Shown: positions 32,701-40,257, counted from the first letter of the stretch. The stretch is 64,000 nucleotides of DNA from Streptomyces sp. NBC_01267 (GCF_036241575.1 NZ_CP108455.1:7299001-7363000); one strand, 5' to 3'. Translations and numbers: made by a program. The notes: a model not told the origin generated them from the sequence alone.

Positions 32701-35700
32701 TTGCGCACCGACACCAGCGGCGACCCCGGCTTCACCGAACTGCTCGGCCGGGTGCGGCAGAAGGCGCTCACCGCGTACGACCACCAGGACGTGCCGTTCG
32801 AGTACCTGGTCGAGGTGGCCAACCCGGTGCGGTCGCTGGCCCACCACCCGCTGTTCCAGATCATGCTGGCCCTGCAGAACGCGCCGCTCGGCGAGTTCGC
32901 GTTGCCGGGGCTGGAGACGGGCCACCTGGAGGCGCCGACCGGGACCTCACGGGTCGACCTGACGTTCAGTCTGGCCGAGCAGTTCCGCCCGGACGGCGGC
33001 GCCGACGGCCTGGTCGGCGCGGTGGAGTACGCCACCGACCTGTTCGACGGGTCCACGGTGGAGCTGCTGTTCGAGCGCTGGGCCCGCCTGCTGCGCGCGG
33101 CGGTAGCCGACCCGGACCGGCCGATCAGCCGGATCGACCTCATGTCCGACGCCGAACGCCACCGGCTGCTGCACGGGTTCAACGACACGGCCGTGGAGCT
33201 GCCGTCGGCCTCGGTGCCGGAGCTGTTCGCCCGCCAGGTGCGGGTCGCCCCGGACGCGGTCGCGGTCGTGGCGGGCGGCACCGAGCTGACCTACGCGGAG
33301 CTCGACCTGCGGGCCGACCGCCTGGCGAGGGCGCTGATCCGCCAGGGCGTACGGCCGGAGACCCCGGTCGCGGTCCTGATGGACCGCTCGGCGGAGCTGG
33401 TCGTGGCGATCCTGGCGATCATCAAAGCGGGCGGCGCCTACGTACCGCTGGACTCCCGCTTCCCCTCCTCCCGGATCGACCTGATCCTGCGGGAGAGCGG
33501 AGCCGCCCTGGTGCTCACCCCGGAGGTGTTCGCCGCACTCATGCAGTCCGCGGCCTCCGACCCGTCCGACGTCGGCGTCCCCTGTGAACCGGGGCAGGTG
33601 GCGTACATCATGTACACCTCCGGCTCGACCGGACGGCCGAAGGGCGTGGCCGTCACCCACCGGGACGTGGTGGGCCTGGCGCTGACCCCCGAATGGCGCG
33701 GCGGCGGACATGAGCGGGTGCTGATGCACTCCCCGACGGCCTTCGACCTCTCGACCTACGAGTTGTGGGTTCCGCTGCTCAACGGTGGCCGTGTCGTGGT
33801 CGCACCGCCCGAGCAGCTCGACCTCGACCTGCTTCAGCACACGATCGCCACGCACGGGGTGACCGGTCTGTGGCTGACAGCCGGACTGTTCCGGCTGGTC
33901 GCCGAGGAGCGTCCGGGCCTGCTCACCGGGGTGCGCGAGGTGTGGACCGGCGGCGACGTGGTCTCCCCGGCCGCTGCCGCCCGGGTGCTCACGGCCTGCC
34001 CGGGTATCGAGGTGGTCAACGGGTACGGGCCTACCGAGGCCACCACCCTGGCCACCTGTCACCCGGTGCGCAGCCTCCCCGAGAACGCCGCGACCGTGCC
34101 GATCGGCGGGCCGATGGCGAACATGCGTGCCTACGTGCTCGACGACCGGCTGCGGCCGATGCCGACCGGCATGGTCGGTGAGCTGTACCTCGCGGGGACG
34201 GGTGTGGCCCGAGGCTACTTCGGCCGACCCGGCCTGACAGCGGAGCGCTTCACCGCCGACCCGTACGGGCCGGCCGGGAGCCGTATGTACCGCACCGGCG
34301 ACCTTGCCTGGTGGCTCCCCGACGGCACGCTGGAGTTCGCCGGACGCGTCGACCACCAGGTCAAGCTGCGCGGTCTGCGGATCGAGCCCGGAGAGGTCGA
34401 GGCCGTCCTGGCGGGCTGCCCGGGTGTCGCCCAGGCCGCCGTGGTCGCCCGTGAGGACCGGCCGGGAGACAAGCGGCTGGTCGCCTACCTGGTGCCCGCT
34501 CCCGAGGGTGCACCCGAGATGACCGAGCTGTCCGGCCGACTGCGCCGCGAACTGCCCGACTACATGGTGCCGGCGGCGTTCGTCACCGTGGACGCGCTGC
34601 CGCTGACCGCCAACGGCAAGCTGGACCGAGTCGCCCTGCCCGCCCCCGACTACGGGGCGTCGGATGCCGGGCGCGGCCCCCGGACGCCGCAGGAGCAACT
34701 GCTGTGCGGCCTGTTCGCCGAGGTCCTGGGCCGGGAGCAGGTGAGCATCGACGACGGCTTCTTCGATCTGGGCGGGCACTCGCTGCTGGCCGCCCGGCTG
34801 GCCTCCCGGGTCCGCGAGACCCTCGGCCTGGAGCTGGGACTGCGCCTGCTGTTCGAGGCGCCGACCGTCGCCGGACTCACCGAACACCTGGCCATGAACG
34901 ATCCGGACGACGCGTTGGATGTGCTGCTGCCACTGCGTTCGACCGGGATGGACACACCGCTGTTCTGCGTCCACCCCGGCGGCGGCATCAGCTGGTCGTA
35001 CAGCGGGCTGCTGAACCACCTCGGCCCGCAGCACCCGGTCTATGCGATCCAGGCACGCGGCCTCGGCCGGCCCGAGCCGCTGCCGACGTCCTACGAAGAG
35101 ATGGCGGCCGACTACGCCGACCACGTCCAGAAGATCCAGCCGGAGGGCCCGTACCTGCTGCTCGGCTGGTCCGCGGGTGGCCTGATCGCCCACGCACTGG
35201 CCTGCGAGCTGCAGGCCCGCGGCGAGCGGACCGCACTGCTGGCGATCCTCGACGCCTACCCGGTGAAGGACGTGCGGTTCGAGGAGGAGCCGGTACCCAC
35301 CGTGCGGGACGTGCTCGTCGGGGTGCTCGACGTCGACCCGGACGAGCTGGACGACCAGGAGATCACCTACGCCGAGGTCGCCGAGGTGCTGAACCGGCGG
35401 GGCAGCGCGCTGGCCGGCCTGAACGAGCGGCAGGTCGAGGTGATCGTCCAAATCATGATCAACAACGCGAAGCTGGCGGTCGACTTCGTCCCCGGCAGGT
35501 ACGACGGGGATCTACTGCTGTTCAACTCCACGATCGACCGGGGCCATGACGACGCCGGTCCAGAGGTCTGGCGCCCGTACATCACGGGCCGGATCGAATC
35601 CCACGAGATCACCACCCGGCACGACCAGATGACCCAGGCGGGATCGCTGGCCCAGATCGGGCCGATCCTGGCCGCCAGGATCGCCGAGGCCACCGGTGAC

Positions 35701-35736
35701 TCCGGTGGTACCACCCTTTCCCTTCAGGAGGACTGA
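11794..35736 (+). CDS. Seven-module non-ribosomal peptide synthetase with nMT and terminal thioesterase
   Basis: A 7980-residue NRPS, the core of the cluster. Domain order is [C-A-PCP] x5, C-A(nMT)-PCP, C-A-PCP, TE. Start ATG 11794 has GGAGG 7 nt upstream. All seven carrier domains keep the LGGHS phosphopantetheine serine. Condensation domains 2-7 have HHIxxDG; the first has HHVVLDA and resembles acyl- or aryl-accepting starter domains such as that of EntF. No epimerase domain exists. Manual pocket residues predict X1, Thr, X3, Pro-like, Phe, N-methyl aromatic and Val-like. The TE nucleophile is Ser7793 in GWSAGG, with LDAYP and TRHDQM probably supplying Asp and His. The only TTA codon found (21883-21885, residue 3364) suggests bldA control. 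Thr at position 2 can supply the hydroxyl for macrolactone closure onto the C-terminal residue, giving a depsipeptide with the residue order of cyanopeptolins. mbtH follows after 3 nt. Confidence 0.95.
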   Translation: MSRRDGDVLPLTAAQREIWLAEQRSRTPIPGYRVGECLEIHGPVDPELFEAALRRVVDEVDALHVTFVDDGEGPRQILRETWDWAPVHLDLGTEPDPRAAAMDWMERDLARPLDLSRDPLFGHALIRLSPTEFLWYLNYHHVVLDAISSSMVRQRVGEVYSALAGSGAVPPSPFGSLRDLVDSDAAYRSSADFSADRSYWTERFADLPAPTRLTDTAATDPHQALRVAGELELRNPEALRAAAGRAGVRWSRVVVAATALYAHRLSGAQDVVLALPVTARRGSDRDLMSVPGTMSNVVPLRLTVRPDMPWGDLVAQVAREVESAVAHERYRSEDLLRDLGAPGSIGTAFPLIINIMAFNARPSFAGHPASVHHFVSGSTTDLAVWLFDYRDGNPPLLRLHGAPEAYGDDDLAAHQQRLLALLDAVADCDPDEAVGRIDLLTAEEHREVAALGTGPVAEAPTASLPELFREHVRATPDLVALVCGDVSLTYAELDVRANRLAHALIARGAGPERLVAVSLPRSAELVVAILAVLKTGAAYVPVDPDYPAARVAYLLDDARPVLTVTDTRTLGRLPDGVTARLVLDEPETAALVAGCPAVDPGVAVDPGHPAYVIYTSGSTGRPKGVVARHGGLLDLLTDHRLVQFAPLLVDRRRLRVALTTSVSFDASWNQLMALFAGHELHVLNHATWTDPEAFVDYAACHGLDYVEATPSYLHVLVAHGLLDDPQRRPALVAAGGEAVPEQLWERLRAADGASCLNLYGPSECTVNSVAAPTASSPRPVIGRPVTNARLHVLDAALQPVPAGVPGELYIAGAGLARGYLNRPGLTAGRFVADPFGAGGSRMYRTGDLVRWNPDGNLEFLGRTDDQVKVRGFRIELGEIEAVLAEHPGIAQAAVTVRTDEEPLLVAYVVPATGQVVHTDTLRARLRKRLPEYMVPSALVVLDALPLTPNGKLDRRALPAPERQPTAPGRAPRTAVEHLLSGLFAEVLGLPQVGVDDDFFDLGGHSLLATRLIARARSVLGVELRLRELFDAPTVAELASAVDVAGRARPALGRCERPATVPLSFAQRRLWFLHRMEGPSATYNIPLALRLSGSLDQRALQAALSDVVERHESLRTVFPVVDGVPCQRVLDLDVARPRLRVTEVGERDLPDRLAEAARYGFELSEESPLRAELFRLGAEEHVLLLVVHHIAGDGWSTGPLSRDLATAYAARSEGAKPEWSPLPVQYADYALWQQELLGDGADPDSLLNGQLAYWRERLADLPDQVELPFDRPRPTVMSYRGAHLPVRIDAELHQGLRELARDGGASLFMVLQAGLAALLGKLGAGTDVPIGTPIAGRTDEALDDLVGFFVNTLVLRTDLSGDPSFTELLGRVRSDALAAYAHQEVPFEHLVEALNPTRTLAHHPLFQTMLTLQNAPFGTFDLPRLRVATDLVPTGTAKCDLTFVLAEQPGEDGLSGVVEYSTDLFDAATVTEIVERWLRLLRSVVAHPGRRIGQVDVLSADELRALLPAGSDQGGELPECGLPALFERQVRANPAATALTDGETTLTYGRLNARANRLAHALIDRGVGPEQLVALALPRSAELVVAVLAVLKAGAAYVPVDPEYPAARIAYLLQDSRPALLVTTSRADERLGAEHVDRLLLDTVDLDGLPDTDPGVAVDPGQAAYVIHTSGSTGNPKGVVVPHRNVVRLFGTTRDLFGFCADDVWTLFHSYAFDFSVWELWGPLLHGGRLVVVDHETSRSPGRFLELLAHERVTVLNQTPSAFYQLMQADAEAPETGRRLALRTVVFGGEALEHARLASWYQRHAEDAPRLVNMYGITETTVHVTYAALDRSGTAVGQVGAALPDLRAYVLDGGLRPVAPGVPGELYVAGAGLARGYLNRPGLTAGRFVADPFGPPGSRMYRSGDVVRRAADGSLRYVGRADQQVKVRGFRIELGEIEAALAAYPGIAQVAVLARQDRSDDTRLAAYLVPAAGAAPRSDDLRGHLRERLPAYMVPSAFVMLDALPLTVNGKLDHRALPAPDLTPAATCRAPRTPQEQILCRLFAEVLGVASAGVEDGFFELGGHSLLATRLAARIRATLGVEMPLRTLFEAPTPAGLAAALAAARPAQAALARRERPEVIPLSFAQRRLWFLHQLEGAGANYHISLAWRLSGDLDRRALEAAVADVMARHESLRTVFPAVDGVPHQQVLDVDAARPRLLVSRTTEAELSALMAAAKDCRFDLAVDVPLRAGLFELAPDEHVFQLVLHHIAGDGWSLGPLVQGLTAAYTARRRGEEPQWAPLPVQYADYTLWQHELLGDSTDRDSLFAGQADYWTRQLAGLPERIQLPTDRPRPAVASHRGGSVLAGLDAELHRGLRELARAHGTSLFMVLQAGLAALLSKLGAGDDIPVGSPVAGRTDQAQDELVGYFVNTLVFRTDTSGDPTFAELLDRVRDTALAGYAHQDLPFEYLVEVLNPSRSLAHHPLFQVMLALQNAPRADFAPPELRVGEMPSASTTAKLDLIFTMSERHAEDGSPEGIDGSVEYACDLYDPAAVETMIGRWERLLRVAVADPRRRLSRLDLLTAEERDELTALATGPVAEAPTASLPELFRTQVRMLPDGLALVCGDVSLTYAELDVRANRLAHALIARGAGPERLVAVSLPRSAELVVAILAVLKTGAAYVPVDPDYPAARVAYLLDDARPVLTVTDTRTLGRLPDGVTARLVLDEPETAALVAGCPAVDPGVAVDPGHPAYVIYTSGSTGRPKGVVATHGGLVNLFANQRPLISRPGERMRIGLTTSVSFDGSCDQLFAVFAGHELHVLDEATWSDPEAYLEYAVRAGLDTVGGTASYLQVLVEHGLLDDPRWRPSVVALGGETVPEQLWERLRAADGVLALNYYGPSECTVDSVVAHLKSSPCQVIGRPLGGVRLHVLDAALQPVPAGVPGELYIAGAGLARGYLNRPGLTAGRFVADPFGAGGSRMYRTGDLVRWNPDGNLEFLGRTDDQVKVRGFRIELGEIEAVLAEHPGIARTAVIVRQDRAQGPRLVAYLQTVTGAELRPEDLREHLRERLPEYMVPAAFVSLDALPLTPNGKLDRRALPEPESSATPAGRAPHSPHEHVLAGLFAEVLGRSQVGVDDDFFDLGGHSLLATRLVARVRATLGVELALSALFRTPTVAGLAAGLGGADRARLALERAERPELVPLSSAQRRLWFLRQLEGAESVYNMPLAWRLSGPLDLAALEAALGDLVDRHETLRTVFPATDGVPHQRVLAAGEARPKLSITPADESALPELLTGAAARGFDLAAEPPLRAEVFEVSANEHVLLLVMHHIAGDGWSLGPLAADLTTAYAARRRGGAPQWASLPVQYADYTLWQNRLLGDAADQDSLLARQTDYWTRTLADLPEQIRLPADRHRPATPSCSGGHLAIELDAELHAGLVRLGREHGASVYMVLQAGLASLLDKLGAGTDIPVGSLIAGRTDQALDELIGFFVNTLVLRTDTSGDPSFAELLVRVREGALGAYAHQDLPFEHVVEALNPSRSLTRQPLFQVLLALQNVPRTEFELSGLAAEIVLVRTPTAMFDLGFHLLERGGTGGPAEGIIGRVEYSTDLFAPDTVKALVARWLRLLAAVVADPERPLSRIDVLTAEERRELLVTRNDTACPAPDVTLPALFEAQVRATPEAPAVVFEDTVLTYRELNRRANRLAHALITRGVGPERVVALRLPRSAELVVAVLAVLKTGAAYLPIDPDYPDARIAYMLEDARPAVVLDDLAAVTPSDRQPEHDPAVPVDTRHLAYVIYTSGSTGRPKAVMMPAAGLLNLLAWHHRAVGGEPGTRTAQFTAISFDVSVQEVLSALLYGKTLVVPTEEQRRSAELFAHWLDRHRVEELFAPNLVVEALAEAAEEAGLELPHLRLVAQAGEAMRLGGAVRRFQTRRPGRVLHNHYGPAETHVITAYALPAGPADCPLPVPIGRPIANCRVYVLDSMLRPVAPGVLGELYLAGAGLARGYLDRPGLSAGRFVADPFGPAGARMYRTGDLVRWRADGELEFAGRVDHQVKVRGFRIEPGEIEAELTAHPDVSQVAVLAREDRIVAYVVPSDSTGVSAAALAAYLRDRVPEYLVPSAFVLLDALPLTPNGKLDRAALPAPEPGTTAGGRAPRTPQEQILCELFAEVLGLARVWVDEDFFALGGHSLLATRLVSRVRATLGVELELRALFRTPTPAGLAAGLHDAGTARQALVPRPRRELMPLSFAQRRLWFLQQFGAPSATYHMPLALRLSGDLDRAALSAALVDVVTRHETLRTVFPHAGGIPYQRVLDTTEVALPLAVRTAGETEVPALLREAAVRGFDLTSEVPLRAELFALAPDEHVLLLVMHHIVGDGWSMGPLARDLAAAYATRQDGGAPAWPSLPVTYGDYTLWQHEILGDEDDADSVFARQVAYWTQTLAGLPEQLQLPTDRPRPAAISYSGDLLELRIDAELHTALVELARRSGATLFMVLQAALAALYTRLGAGTDIPIGSPIAGRTDEALDDLVGFFVNTLVLRTDTSGDPSFAELLGRVRETALSAYAHQDVPFEHLVEALNPSRSLSHHPLFQTGLAVQNAPGGDFELPGLQVSGMDVLTGTARLDLTFGFVEEYGPDGAPAGLSGAVEYSTDLFDRSTVEVMAARWTRLLAEVAAAPDRPIGGIDLLSAEERDDLLPAVEDGAAAGASLPELFAAQVAAVPGAVALVCGGVELSYGELDVRANRFAHALIARGVGPEQVVAVSLPRSVESVVAVLGVLKAGAAYLPVDPAYPRSRIAFMLDDARPAVVVDDPAMVVGGDWPDTDPGVALDVRHPAYVIYTSGSTGRPKGVVVSHTGVSGLVAAQVDRLGVAPGSRVLQFASPSFDASFWDLCSALLTGAALVLAPAETPLEALTDLRFSVTHVTLPPSALAALDGTELTATTLVVAGEACSPELVQRWAPGRRMINAYGPTETTVCATMSDPLSPGSGVPPIGRPVAGFRTYVLDERLSVVPPGVAGELYVAGPGLARGYLDRPGLTAGRFTACPFGPAGARMYRTGDLVRRRPDGELEYVGRADQQVKVRGFRVEPGEVEAALAEHPAVAQAAVAAQDDRLVGYVVARSDLAARPAELAAHLRERLPDYLVPTVFMVLDVLPLTPNGKLDRAALPAPEAAPAGSGRVPRTPQEQILAGLFAEVLGVPQVSVDDDFFRLGGHSLLATRLAARVRSVLGVELGLRALFQAPTVAGLAEALAKAGRARPALSPYERPEAVPLSFAQRRLWFLHRMDAAAATYHIPLALRLTGTLDRPALDQALADVVARHESLRTVFSEVGGVPCQRVLDPAAVRLRVRPTVATQGGLPQGLAESARQPFDLATEPPLRAELFALAPDEHVLLLVMHHIAADGWSTGPLARDLAEAYAARCEGRTADRPTLPVQYADYTLWQRELLGDAADPRSRFAEQLDYWKRQLSDLPELLQLPADRPRPAVAGWQGDHIGLELDAELHSNLVELARSTGTSLFMVLQAALAALYTRLGAGTDIPIGSPIAGRTDEALDDLVGFFVNTLVLRTDTSGDPSFAELLGRVRETALSAYAHQDVPFEHLVEALNPSRSLSHHPLFQNILAVQNAPMGRFSLPGLDVTTYAVATGTAKFDLGVSMVEQFGPDGSPAGIAGAVEYATDLFDRSTVAALVRRWTLLLEAVTADPELPIGGIDLLDADERHRLLERDNETARDVGAVPVPQAFAAQVAAVPGAVALVCGGVELSYGELDVRANRFAHALIARGVGPEQVVAVSLPRSVESVVAVLGVLKAGAAYLPVDPAYPRSRIAFMLDDARPAVVVDDPAMVVGGDWPDTDPGVALDVRHPAYVIYTSGSTGRPKGVVVGHGGVASLVAGQIERFAIEPGSRVLQFASPSFDASVSEIFTALLGGATLVLPVAADPLAALTDPGLGVTHVTVPPSVLAAVPDGTVTVSTLVVAGEACSPELVQRWAPGRRMINAYGPTETTVCATMSDPLSPGSGVPPIGRPIANARVYVLDDRLQPVPPGVTGELYVAGAGLARGYLDRPGLTAGRFVACPFGPGERMYRTGDLVRRRPDGELEYVGRADQQVKVRGFRVEPGEVEAALAEHPAVARAAVAAQDDRLVGYVVPHQDAARDSGLEADHVGEWQDIYDDLPIAPDEAAFGHNFVGWNSSYDADRIPVEQMREWRDATVARILALRPRRVLEVGVGTGLLLSQIAPHCETYWATDFSATAIDALTAQVAREERLTGRLVLQTRPAHDTDGLPAGEFDTIVINSVVQYFPSADYLADVIGKLMRLLAPGGALFVGDVRNLRLLRPLATAVELHRADDSADRAAVRRAVEQALRVEKELLVDPDFFTVLHEHGTDIGAMAVEVKRGRHHNELTRYRYDVTLHKPPVARQTPSRSVELAWGQQITGLAGLRELLDQPPAEVLRITGVPNRRVVAEAALARAVQDEDGPLAELQERLHAPAESDLPDPEDFHALGREFGRVVAVTWSDTAADAVDVVLADPQALHGSRVEPYRPAGATGRALSSLTNRPTGSRGTGALLGELRVWLQGRLPDYLVPSAFVSLDTLPLTASGKLDRRALPAPDLGPAAAGRAPRTPQEQLLAELFAEVLGLAQVGVDDSFFDLGGHSLLATRLASRVRVTLGAELEVRTLFETPTVAGLAAHLDGSGAARPALTARPRPKRVELSFAQRRLWFLHRMDGPSATYNMPLALSLTGGLDRPALHAALADVIARHESLRTVFRETDGVPYQVVLSTAQAHPALPVVELDESRLAERLAEAARRGFDLAAEPPIRAELYALAPDRHVLLVVVHHIAADGWSMGPLSGGLATAYAARCRGEEPQWSPLPVQYADYTGWQRDLLGDAADPDSLFARQLAYWKDELTGIPQQVQLPADRPRPPVASQRGDRVVVRLDPELHQALRDLATARGTSMFMVLQAGLAALLTRLGAGTDIPIGSPIAGRTDQALDELVGFFVNTLVLRTDTSGDPGFTELLGRVRQKALTAYDHQDVPFEYLVEVANPVRSLAHHPLFQIMLALQNAPLGEFALPGLETGHLEAPTGTSRVDLTFSLAEQFRPDGGADGLVGAVEYATDLFDGSTVELLFERWARLLRAAVADPDRPISRIDLMSDAERHRLLHGFNDTAVELPSASVPELFARQVRVAPDAVAVVAGGTELTYAELDLRADRLARALIRQGVRPETPVAVLMDRSAELVVAILAIIKAGGAYVPLDSRFPSSRIDLILRESGAALVLTPEVFAALMQSAASDPSDVGVPCEPGQVAYIMYTSGSTGRPKGVAVTHRDVVGLALTPEWRGGGHERVLMHSPTAFDLSTYELWVPLLNGGRVVVAPPEQLDLDLLQHTIATHGVTGLWLTAGLFRLVAEERPGLLTGVREVWTGGDVVSPAAAARVLTACPGIEVVNGYGPTEATTLATCHPVRSLPENAATVPIGGPMANMRAYVLDDRLRPMPTGMVGELYLAGTGVARGYFGRPGLTAERFTADPYGPAGSRMYRTGDLAWWLPDGTLEFAGRVDHQVKLRGLRIEPGEVEAVLAGCPGVAQAAVVAREDRPGDKRLVAYLVPAPEGAPEMTELSGRLRRELPDYMVPAAFVTVDALPLTANGKLDRVALPAPDYGASDAGRGPRTPQEQLLCGLFAEVLGREQVSIDDGFFDLGGHSLLAARLASRVRETLGLELGLRLLFEAPTVAGLTEHLAMNDPDDALDVLLPLRSTGMDTPLFCVHPGGGISWSYSGLLNHLGPQHPVYAIQARGLGRPEPLPTSYEEMAADYADHVQKIQPEGPYLLLGWSAGGLIAHALACELQARGERTALLAILDAYPVKDVRFEEEPVPTVRDVLVGVLDVDPDELDDQEITYAEVAEVLNRRGSALAGLNERQVEVIVQIMINNAKLAVDFVPGRYDGDLLLFNSTIDRGHDDAGPEVWRPYITGRIESHEITTRHDQMTQAGSLAQIGPILAARIAEATGDSGGTTLSLQED
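13230..13664 (+). repeat. A1/A3 shared tract 1 (mate 19590-20024)
   Basis: 435 bp at constant offset 6360 with two differences (13263 and 13614), both third-position. It covers A motifs A1-A3 up to the start of the substrate pocket. Confidence 0.9.
14161..14463 (+). repeat. A1/A3 shared tract 2 (mate 20509-20811)
   Basis: 303 bp at offset 6348 with about seven differences, all synonymous third-position. It covers A7-A9, immediately after the divergent pocket region. Confidence 0.9.
14960..18110 (+). other. NRPS module 2: C-A(Thr)-PCP
   Basis: C residues about 1056-1505 (HHIAGDG), A 1518-2022, PCP 2029-2106. Pocket residues D-F-W-N-V-G-M-V-H match the standard threonine code except Val for Ile at position 299, from [18 protein letters not shown] and [11 protein letters not shown]. 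This residue would provide the ring-closing hydroxyl. Confidence 0.85.
18145..21290 (+). other. NRPS module 3: C-A (unassigned)-PCP
   Basis: C residues about 2118-2567 (HHIAGDG), A 2581-3079, PCP 3088-3166. Pocket residues D-G-D-G-V-L-Y-V-D, not a code I recognise. The A domain is a close relative of module 1 outside the pocket. In a cyanopeptolin-type product this residue would be the P1 side chain that enters the protease pocket. Confidence 0.7.
21320..24410 (+). other. NRPS module 4: C-A(Pro-like)-PCP
   Basis: C residues about 3176-3626, A 3641-4122, PCP 4130-4206. Pocket residues D-V-Q-F-A-A-H-V-I, close to actinobacterial proline codes (DVQxxAHV type), with the [16 protein letters not shown] layout of imino-acid-activating domains. 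The TTA codon of the gene lies in this C domain. Confidence 0.75.
25189..25492 (+). repeat. C5/C6 shared tract (mate 28255-28558)
   Basis: 304 bp identical at offset 3066, in the second half of the condensation domains of modules 5 and 6. Its codon choice is visibly looser (ggt, gat, ttg) than the flanking sequence. Confidence 0.95.
25852..26261 (+). repeat. A5/A6 shared tract 1 (mate 28924-29333)
   Basis: 410 bp at offset 3072 with three differences, spanning A1-A3 up to the pocket. Confidence 0.95.
26542..26693 (+). repeat. A5/A6 shared tract 2 (mate 29614-29765)
   Basis: 152 bp identical at offset 3072, covering the A5 region [16 protein letters not shown] to [17 protein letters not shown]. 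Confidence 0.95.
26872..27062 (+). repeat. A5/A6 shared tract 3 (mate 29941-30131)
   Basis: 191 bp at offset 3069 with one difference (cag/cgg), covering A7-A8 up to the point where module 6 diverges into its methyltransferase insertion. Confidence 0.95.
27510..31775 (+). other. NRPS module 6: C-A(aromatic)-nMT-PCP
   Basis: C residues about 5239-5689 (HHIAADG), A 5706-6576 interrupted by an N-methyltransferase domain (about 6126-6536, SAM motif [11 protein letters not shown] near residue 6189, NSVVQYFP), PCP 6584-6661. Pocket residues D-A-S-T-V-A-A-V-C differ from module 5 only at position 239 (Ser for Trp), which opens space for a hydroxyl; Tyr or a related aromatic residue is most likely. 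The residue would be N-methylated. Confidence 0.8.
31810..34900 (+). other. NRPS module 7: C-A(Val-like)-PCP
   Basis: C residues about 6673-7124 (HHIAADG), A 7138-7619, PCP 7628-7703. Pocket residues D-L-Y-W-W-G-G-T-L resemble the DAYWWGGTF valine code; Ile cannot be excluded. Confidence 0.7.
34915..35733 (+). other. NRPS terminal thioesterase
   Basis: Type I TE, residues about 7708-7980: [18 protein letters not shown] opening, nucleophile Ser7793 in LLGWSAGGL, then LAILDAYP and TRHDQMTQ. It should release the chain, most likely by lactonisation onto the Thr side chain. Confidence 0.85.
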
Positions 35737-35739
35737 CCC

Positions 35740-35955
35740 ATGACCAACCCCTTCGACGACCAGGACGGCACCTTCCTCGTCCTCGTCAACGACGAGAACC
35801 AGCACTCGCTCTGGCCGCAGTTCGCGGACGTCCCGGCCGGCTGGACCGTCGTCCACGGCCCCGACTCCCACGCCGCCTGCCTGGAACACGTCGAGCAGTC
35901 CTGGACCGACATGCGGCCCAAGAGCCTCGCCGACGCCATGAACGCCCAGCGGTAG
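35740..35955 (+). CDS. MbtH-like protein
   Basis: 71 residues with the full family signature: [19 protein letters not shown], then [17 protein letters not shown]. MbtH proteins bind NRPS adenylation domains and support their folding and activity. It starts 3 nt after the NRPS stop with AGGAGG 8 nt upstream of ATG, so it is co-transcribed and its partner is almost certainly the seven-module NRPS. Confidence 0.97.
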   Translation: MTNPFDDQDGTFLVLVNDENQHSLWPQFADVPAGWTVVHGPDSHAACLEHVEQSWTDMRPKSLADAMNAQR

Positions 35956-35965
35956 CACGGCCGAC

Positions 35966-37213
35966 GTGACCTCCACCGACACACTGGGCGGGGCCCGCGA
36001 AACCGCGGGCCCCGCCCGGCCCGACGACCTCGCCGCAGCCCTGCTCACCCCCGGGGCCCGGCGGGACCCGTACCCGTTCTACGCCCGCATGCGGCGCGAG
36101 GACCCGGTCCACCGCAGTCCCCAGGGCATCTGGTACCTCACCCGGTACGCCGACGTCGAGGCGGCGCTGAGCGACCTGCGGCTGTCCAACGACCGGGACA
36201 GGATGACCCGCGCCTACAGCGCGCTCGGCGGCGACCTCAAAGCCCTCAGCCGGCTCACCGACCGACTCGGCCGGGTGATGACCAACACCGACCCACCGGA
36301 CCACGCCCGGCTGCGCAAACTGGCCAACAGGGCCTTCACCGCCCGGCGGGTCGAGGCCCTGCGCGACGGCGTCCAGCGGATCGTCGACCGCCTCATCGAC
36401 GAGGCGGTCGCGGCCGGGCCGGCCATGGACCTGATCGAGGCGGTCGCCTCCCCGCTGCCGATGTCCGTGGTCTGCGAACTCTTCGGCATTCCGGAAGAGG
36501 ACCGCCCGCAGGTCAAGAGCTGGTTCCGCCGCTTCGGCCGGCTCAGCGAGGACATCGACAAGTCCGAGGCGGCGATCGACCAGTACGAGGAGTACCTGTC
36601 CGGGCTCATCCGGCAGCGCAGGCGCGAACCGGGCGACGACCTGATCAGCGCCCTGGTCGCCACCCAGACACAGGACGACCGGCTCACCGACTCCGAACTG
36701 CTGTCCACCTGCTTCGTCCTGATCACCGCCGGCGACGAGACCACCACCCACCTGATCGGCAACGGCGTGCTGGCCCTGCTGCGCCACCCGGACCAACTGG
36801 CCCGGCTGCGCACGGATCCGGGCCTGATCCGCGGCGCCGTCGAGGAACTGGCCCGCTACGACACGGTGACCCAGGCGATTGTCCGGGTCGTCGCGGAGGA
36901 CCTGGAGATCGGCGGACGGACGCTGCGGGAGGGCGAGCTGGTGTACCTGTTCCTCGGCGCGACCAACCGCGATCCCGAGCGCTTCGAGGACCCTGACCGG
37001 CTCGTCCTGTCCCGCCCCGGCAACCGGCACCTGAGCTTCGGTCACGGTCCGCACTTCTGCCTCGGAGGCCCGCTGGCCAAGCTCCAGGCGGAGGTGGCCG
37101 TCGGCACGCTGGTGCGCAGGCTCCCCGAGCTGCGGCTGGCCGACGGGGCGGCGCTGGACTGGCGGGACAACCCGCTGCAGCGGCGGCTGACCGCCCTCCC
37201 GCTTGCCTACTGA
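35966..37213 (+). CDS. Cytochrome P450, candidate tailoring oxidase of the NRPS product
   Basis: 415 residues, a typical soluble bacterial P450. The I-helix has AGDETTT, the ExxR motif lies in VEELARYD, and the haem loop is FGHGPHFCLGG with the Cys ligand. It oxidises a substrate with O2 using separate ferredoxin partners not seen here. It starts at GTG 35966, 10 nt after mbtH, and no other in-frame start precedes the family N-terminus (RRDPYPFYARMRREDPV). The SD is weak and a 14-bp perfect hairpin lies 20 nt into the gene. Position in the operon makes it a tailoring enzyme. Given a Pro-type module where cyanopeptolins have Ahp, C5 oxidation of prolyl to form Ahp is my leading hypothesis; hydroxylation of an aromatic residue is the alternative. 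Confidence 0.93.
   Translation: MTSTDTLGGARETAGPARPDDLAAALLTPGARRDPYPFYARMRREDPVHRSPQGIWYLTRYADVEAALSDLRLSNDRDRMTRAYSALGGDLKALSRLTDRLGRVMTNTDPPDHARLRKLANRAFTARRVEALRDGVQRIVDRLIDEAVAAGPAMDLIEAVASPLPMSVVCELFGIPEEDRPQVKSWFRRFGRLSEDIDKSEAAIDQYEEYLSGLIRQRRREPGDDLISALVATQTQDDRLTDSELLSTCFVLITAGDETTTHLIGNGVLALLRHPDQLARLRTDPGLIRGAVEELARYDTVTQAIVRVVAEDLEIGGRTLREGELVYLFLGATNRDPERFEDPDRLVLSRPGNRHLSFGHGPHFCLGGPLAKLQAEVAVGTLVRRLPELRLADGAALDWRDNPLQRRLTALPLAY
35986..36017 (+). terminator. Strong hairpin inside the start of the P450 gene
   Basis: GGGCGGGGCCCGCG (35986-35999), loop AAAC, then CGCGGGCCCCGCCC (36004-36017): a perfect 14-bp stem. It lies 31 nt after the mbtH stop and 20 nt into the P450 frame, with no T-run. 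It could act as an attenuator or processing barrier between NRPS-mbtH and P450 expression. Functional effect is inferred. Confidence 0.45.
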
Positions 37214-37243
37214 TACCTGAACGACGACGAAGGAGAACCGACC

Positions 37244-38002
37244 ATGGCCCGAGAGTTCGAGGTCTGCCGGGAGCAGGACCTGCCCGTCCCACCCGCCCAG
37301 GTCTGGGACGCGGTCGCCACCGGCCCCGGCAACCTCGGCTGGCTCTATCCGATGGAGATCGAGCCGCGTGTCGGCGGAAAGGTCACCCGGGGAGACGCCA
37401 CCGTCGTGGCGTGGGAGCCGCCGCACCACTTCGCCGTCCGGGCGACTCAGGAGGGCGGGTTCTCCAACACGCTCAGCTACCGCATCGAGTCGGCCGACGG
37501 CGTCACGAGCCACCTGCGGATGGGAATCCACTGGGTGCACACAGGCATCGTCGACGGCGCCTGGAACTGGGACGCCAAGACGGACGTGGCCGAGAAGTAC
37601 GTCGACTTCCACCAGCACGCCCTCGCCGAGTACCTCCGGCACTTCGCCGGCCGCCCCGCCACGTACGTCAGGTCCCAGCACCCCGAATCCACCGCCGATC
37701 CGGCCGACTTCGCCGCCCTGCGCCGACGCCTCGGTCTCGCCGACGACGCGGCCGTCGGCGACCGGTTCACGCTCCTCGCCCCCGGCCCGGACCGTGACCC
37801 CGTGGAGGTGGTCGTCGACTGGCTCAGCACCGACTTCGTCGGTCTGCGAGGCCCGGACGCCCTGTACCGGTTCTTCAACGGCAGCACCTGGAACGTGCCG
37901 ATCTGGCTCGGCCACCACCTGTTCGCCGGGCACGCCGACGAGCAGCAGGCCACCAAGGAGTGGACCGCCTGGCTCAACGAAACCCAAGCTCAGGAGCTCT
38001 GA
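37244..38002 (+). CDS. SRPBCC/START-like (AHSA1-type) protein
   Basis: 252 residues. The N-terminal half reads like an SRPBCC ligand-binding fold: VCREQDLPVPPAQVWDAVATGPGNLGWLYPMEIEPRVGGKVTRG, then EPPHHFAVRA and the long C-terminal helix WVHTGIVDGAWNWDAKTDVAEKYVDFHQHALAEYLRHFAG. The second half (residues 165-250) may be another, degenerate copy of the fold. Such proteins bind hydrophobic ligands and sometimes catalyse cyclisations or dehydrations. ATG 37244 has GGAG 10 nt upstream; the gene follows P450 by 30 nt and its stop overlaps the next ATG. A role in handling or rearranging the oxidised peptide is plausible but unproven. Confidence 0.75.
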   Translation: MAREFEVCREQDLPVPPAQVWDAVATGPGNLGWLYPMEIEPRVGGKVTRGDATVVAWEPPHHFAVRATQEGGFSNTLSYRIESADGVTSHLRMGIHWVHTGIVDGAWNWDAKTDVAEKYVDFHQHALAEYLRHFAGRPATYVRSQHPESTADPADFAALRRRLGLADDAAVGDRFTLLAPGPDRDPVEVVVDWLSTDFVGLRGPDALYRFFNGSTWNVPIWLGHHLFAGHADEQQATKEWTAWLNETQAQEL

Positions 38003-38202
38003 TGGAAACCTCCACGCAGACACTGCTCTTTGCCGCCGAACTCGTCGAGGAGAACGGCACCTACGCCCTCGTCGTCCAGGACGTGAGGAGGGGTACCGTC
38101 CAGTCCACCCCGGTCCCCAAAGCCATGGTCGACAAGCTCCCGACCTTCCTCTCGGCGCTCACCGCCAGGCTCCACCCGGTGCCGCAGCGCCGCCGCTGGT
38201 AG
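38002..38202 (+). CDS. 66-residue protein translationally coupled to the START-like gene
   Basis: Starts METSTQTLLFAAELVEENGTYALVVQDVRRG and ends RLHPVPQRRRW. The ATG overlaps the preceding TGA by 1 nt (TGATG), the classic coupling arrangement, with GGAGCTC just upstream. I do not recognise the family. It has no signal peptide or membrane segment and a basic tail. It is the last gene of the NRPS operon. Confidence 0.7.
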   Translation: METSTQTLLFAAELVEENGTYALVVQDVRRGTVQSTPVPKAMVDKLPTFLSALTARLHPVPQRRRW

Positions 38203-38300
38203 TCCGGGCCGGCACCGAAGCTGGAGAATTTCGAGGCGCTGCGCCGTGATCTGCTCCCGCTGCTGTGGCCTGCTACCGCTCACCACGCACCCACAGAAGG

Positions 38301-38314
38301 CAGAACGTGTTCTG
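38301..38314. promoter_or_regulatory. Palindrome CAGAAC-GT-GTTCTG, candidate operator
   Basis: A perfect 6-bp inverted repeat with a 2-bp centre, about 74 bp upstream of the small ORF at 38388. The binding protein is unknown. Confidence 0.35.
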
Positions 38315-38387
38315 TTGTGCGTATGTGGCGGCGATGAGGTGCTACATCGGCTGACGCGATCACGGGGCGGCCTCCGGAGGAAGCACG

Positions 38388-38618
38388 GTGCAGCGACGCA
38401 AAGTCTGCCGGGCGACGCGGATCGCGCCGACGGGCAAGAAGCCCGCCAAGGGCCGTCCCGCAATTCCCGGCAGGCACGCGACGAAAGCTGTGGCGCCCCG
38501 CCGCGTTGTCGGAACGTCCGCACACTCCCCAGCGGCTTCGCCCGGGGTGCCCCCTGCGTACGCGAACCAGTGCACGTGTGGGGGTCGATTCGTGCAAGAT
38601 GATTCCTTGTTGTCCTGA
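38388..38618 (+). CDS. Hypothetical small basic protein
   Basis: A 76-residue frame from GTG 38388 preceded by GGAGGAAG with 5-7 nt spacing, the best ribosome site in this gap. The product is Arg/Lys-rich at the N-terminus (RRKVCRATRIAPTGKKPAKGR) and ends with CTCGGRFVQDDSLLS. I recognise no family. It could be a chance frame in GC-rich DNA; the ribosome site is the main support. Confidence 0.3.
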   Translation: MQRRKVCRATRIAPTGKKPAKGRPAIPGRHATKAVAPRRVVGTSAHSPAASPGVPPAYANQCTCGGRFVQDDSLLS

Positions 38619-38820
38619 TCAAACAGTGAAATTCGCGCACCGCGGGTCCGGCTTGTATGACGGTCATTTGCTGCGGTGTTCCCCCGCCGCCCGACGTCTG
38701 TTCTCGCCTGTGCGGCCTCTGGCGTAGGCATCCCTCGGGCGGGACGGATCCTGTAAGATGGGAAAATGGCACTTGACCTGCAAAAACGCAGGCAGGGAGC
38801 CTAGTCCCGGGAGTACCTCG

Positions 38821-39291
38821 ATGCTGCGCACCATGTTCAAGTCCAAGATTCACCGTGCCACCGTGACGCAGGCCGACCTGCACTACGTCGGTTCGGTCAC
38901 CGTCGATGCCGAACTCATGGAAGCCGCCGATCTGCTGCCGGGCGAGCTGGTCCACATCGTCGACATCGACAACGGCGCCCGCCTGGAGACGTACGTCATC
39001 GAGGGGGAGCGCGGCTCGGGCGTCATCGGCATCAACGGCGCCGCCGCCCACCTCGTCCACCCCGGTGACCTGGTCATCCTCATCAGCTATGCCCAGGTCG
39101 AGGACGCCGAGGCGCGTGCGCTCCGGCCGAGCGTCGTGCATGTCGATGCCGACAACCGGATCGTCGCCCTCGGCACCGACGCGGCAGCGCCCGTCCCGGG
39201 TACGGATCAGGAGCGCAGTCCGCTGGCGGCCGGCCCGTCGGCCCCGGTGACGGGCGCTGCGACCGTCCCCGGCGGCCTCGCGGAGGCCTAG
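38821..39291 (+). CDS. panD: Aspartate 1-decarboxylase
   Basis: Converts L-aspartate to beta-alanine for pantothenate and CoA synthesis. The proenzyme self-cleaves between Gly24 and Ser25 ([10 protein letters not shown]) to create the pyruvoyl cofactor. N-terminal [11 protein letters not shown] and [19 protein letters not shown] are diagnostic. Start ATG 38821 has GGGAG 7 nt upstream; an earlier in-frame ATG at 38758 would add 21 unfamiliar residues. At 156 residues it carries an extra Pro/Ala-rich tail of roughly 20 residues. Beta-alanine or CoA/phosphopantetheine demand by the NRPS could explain its position, but it may simply be the housekeeping copy. Confidence 0.95.
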   Translation: MLRTMFKSKIHRATVTQADLHYVGSVTVDAELMEAADLLPGELVHIVDIDNGARLETYVIEGERGSGVIGINGAAAHLVHPGDLVILISYAQVEDAEARALRPSVVHVDADNRIVALGTDAAAPVPGTDQERSPLAAGPSAPVTGAATVPGGLAEA

Positions 39292-39301
39292 CATCGCGGT
39301 C

Positions 39302-39919
39302 ATGCTCGCCCTGCTGCACACCTCACCCGTCCATGTCCCGGTCTTCGACACGCTGCGGGACCGGGACCTCCCCGGTCTGCGGTTGCGTCACTCGGTGCAC
39401 GAGGAGCTGCTGGCCGGGGCCCGTGCCGCAGGGCCCGCCGCGGTCGCCGACGACGTGCGGCGGGTACTCGCCCGTGCCGTTGCCGACGGCGCGACAGCCG
39501 TCCTGTGCACCTGCTCGACCCTCGGGGGCGTCGCCGAGGCGGCCTCGGCGGCGCTCGGGGTTCCCGTGTTGCGGGTGGACCGGCCGATGGCCGCCGCGGC
39601 AGTGGCCACCGGCCCGCGGATCACCGTGGTCGCCGCCCTGGAGAGCACCCTGGAGCCGACGGTCGCCCTGCTGCGCGAGGAGGGGCCGGACGTCCGGATC
39701 CGGTCCGTGCTGGCGGAAGGTGCCTGGACTCTGTTCGAGGAGGGGGACCGCACCGGGTATCTGGACGCCGTGGCCCGCGCGGTCGACGGGGTCACGGACG
39801 CCGATGTGATCGTGCTGGCGCAGGCATCGATGGCCGACGCGGCCGGGCGTACGCACACGTCGGTGCCGGTCCTCTCCAGCCCGCGCCCCGGGCTTCTCGC
39901 GGCGGCCCGACTGGTGTGA
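39302..39919 (+). CDS. Aspartate/glutamate racemase-like protein lacking the second cysteine
   Basis: 205 residues. It starts MLALLHTSPVHVPVFDTLRD, keeps the first catalytic-type cysteine region (AVLCTCSTLGG) and the expected fold pattern (TGPRITVVAALESTLEPTVALLREE). Where racemases have their second cysteine this one has LAQASMAD, so it is probably not a two-cysteine racemase; a hydrolase, decarboxylase-like or binding role is possible. It begins 10 nt after panD and is likely co-transcribed. Confidence 0.65.
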   Translation: MLALLHTSPVHVPVFDTLRDRDLPGLRLRHSVHEELLAGARAAGPAAVADDVRRVLARAVADGATAVLCTCSTLGGVAEAASAALGVPVLRVDRPMAAAAVATGPRITVVAALESTLEPTVALLREEGPDVRIRSVLAEGAWTLFEEGDRTGYLDAVARAVDGVTDADVIVLAQASMADAAGRTHTSVPVLSSPRPGLLAAARLV

Positions 39920-39990
39920 CCCGGCGGGCGTGGGCAGGCGCTGCGGGAGACATTGGTCGGGACAGCCACCCCCGTACCGGAGGAGTCCAC

Positions 39991-40200
39991 GTGACGCACC
40001 CGAACCCCGACCCCGTGCCCCCGATCCCGGATCCGGGCACGCCGGACCCCTTGCCACCCCTTCCCACTCCCACGCCCACCCCGAAGCCCGGACCGGGTGG
40101 CCCCGGCCCGGTGCCGGGCCCGCTGCCCGATCCCGTTCCGCAGCCGCCCGGCCCCGAACCCGTACCCGATCCGCAGCCCGGTCCCGCCTTCCGCCACTGA
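39991..40200 (+). CDS. Proline-rich small protein
   Basis: 69 residues from GTG 39991, with GGAGG 7 nt upstream. The product is almost entirely Pro/Asp/Gly repeats (PDPVPPIPDPGTPDPLPPLP and similar) ending GPAFRH, with no signal peptide or membrane segment. The good ribosome site and clean frame support a real gene. Function unknown; low-complexity disordered protein. Confidence 0.5.
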   Translation: MTHPNPDPVPPIPDPGTPDPLPPLPTPTPTPKPGPGGPGPVPGPLPDPVPQPPGPEPVPDPQPGPAFRH

Positions 40201-40257
40201 CGCGCACGCGCGGACGGCGCGGACAGAGGCCGACGCGGCGAGCCGGTGCACGGCGTC

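Larger units (their letters stand above)
38203..38820. other. Intergenic region downstream of the NRPS operon
   Basis: 618 bp between the NRPS operon and panD. It contains a palindrome at 38301-38314 and a small basic frame at 38388-38618 with a good Shine-Dalgarno; otherwise I see only out-of-frame shadows. GC falls around 38590-38680, so the panD promoter probably lies there or near TAAGAT at 38753. Confidence 0.5.

Noticed and set aside
14960..34900. Epimerisation domains
   Set aside because: Every PCP is followed directly by a C domain with [16 protein letters not shown] openings or by the TE; no E-domain-sized segment remains.
11794..35736. Streptogramin-B-type product (aryl-Thr-Abu-Pro-NMePhe-...)
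   Set aside because: The methyltransferase is in module 6, not directly after the Pro module, the last pocket is Val-like rather than phenylglycine, and no hydroxypicolinate or phenylglycine genes are seen.
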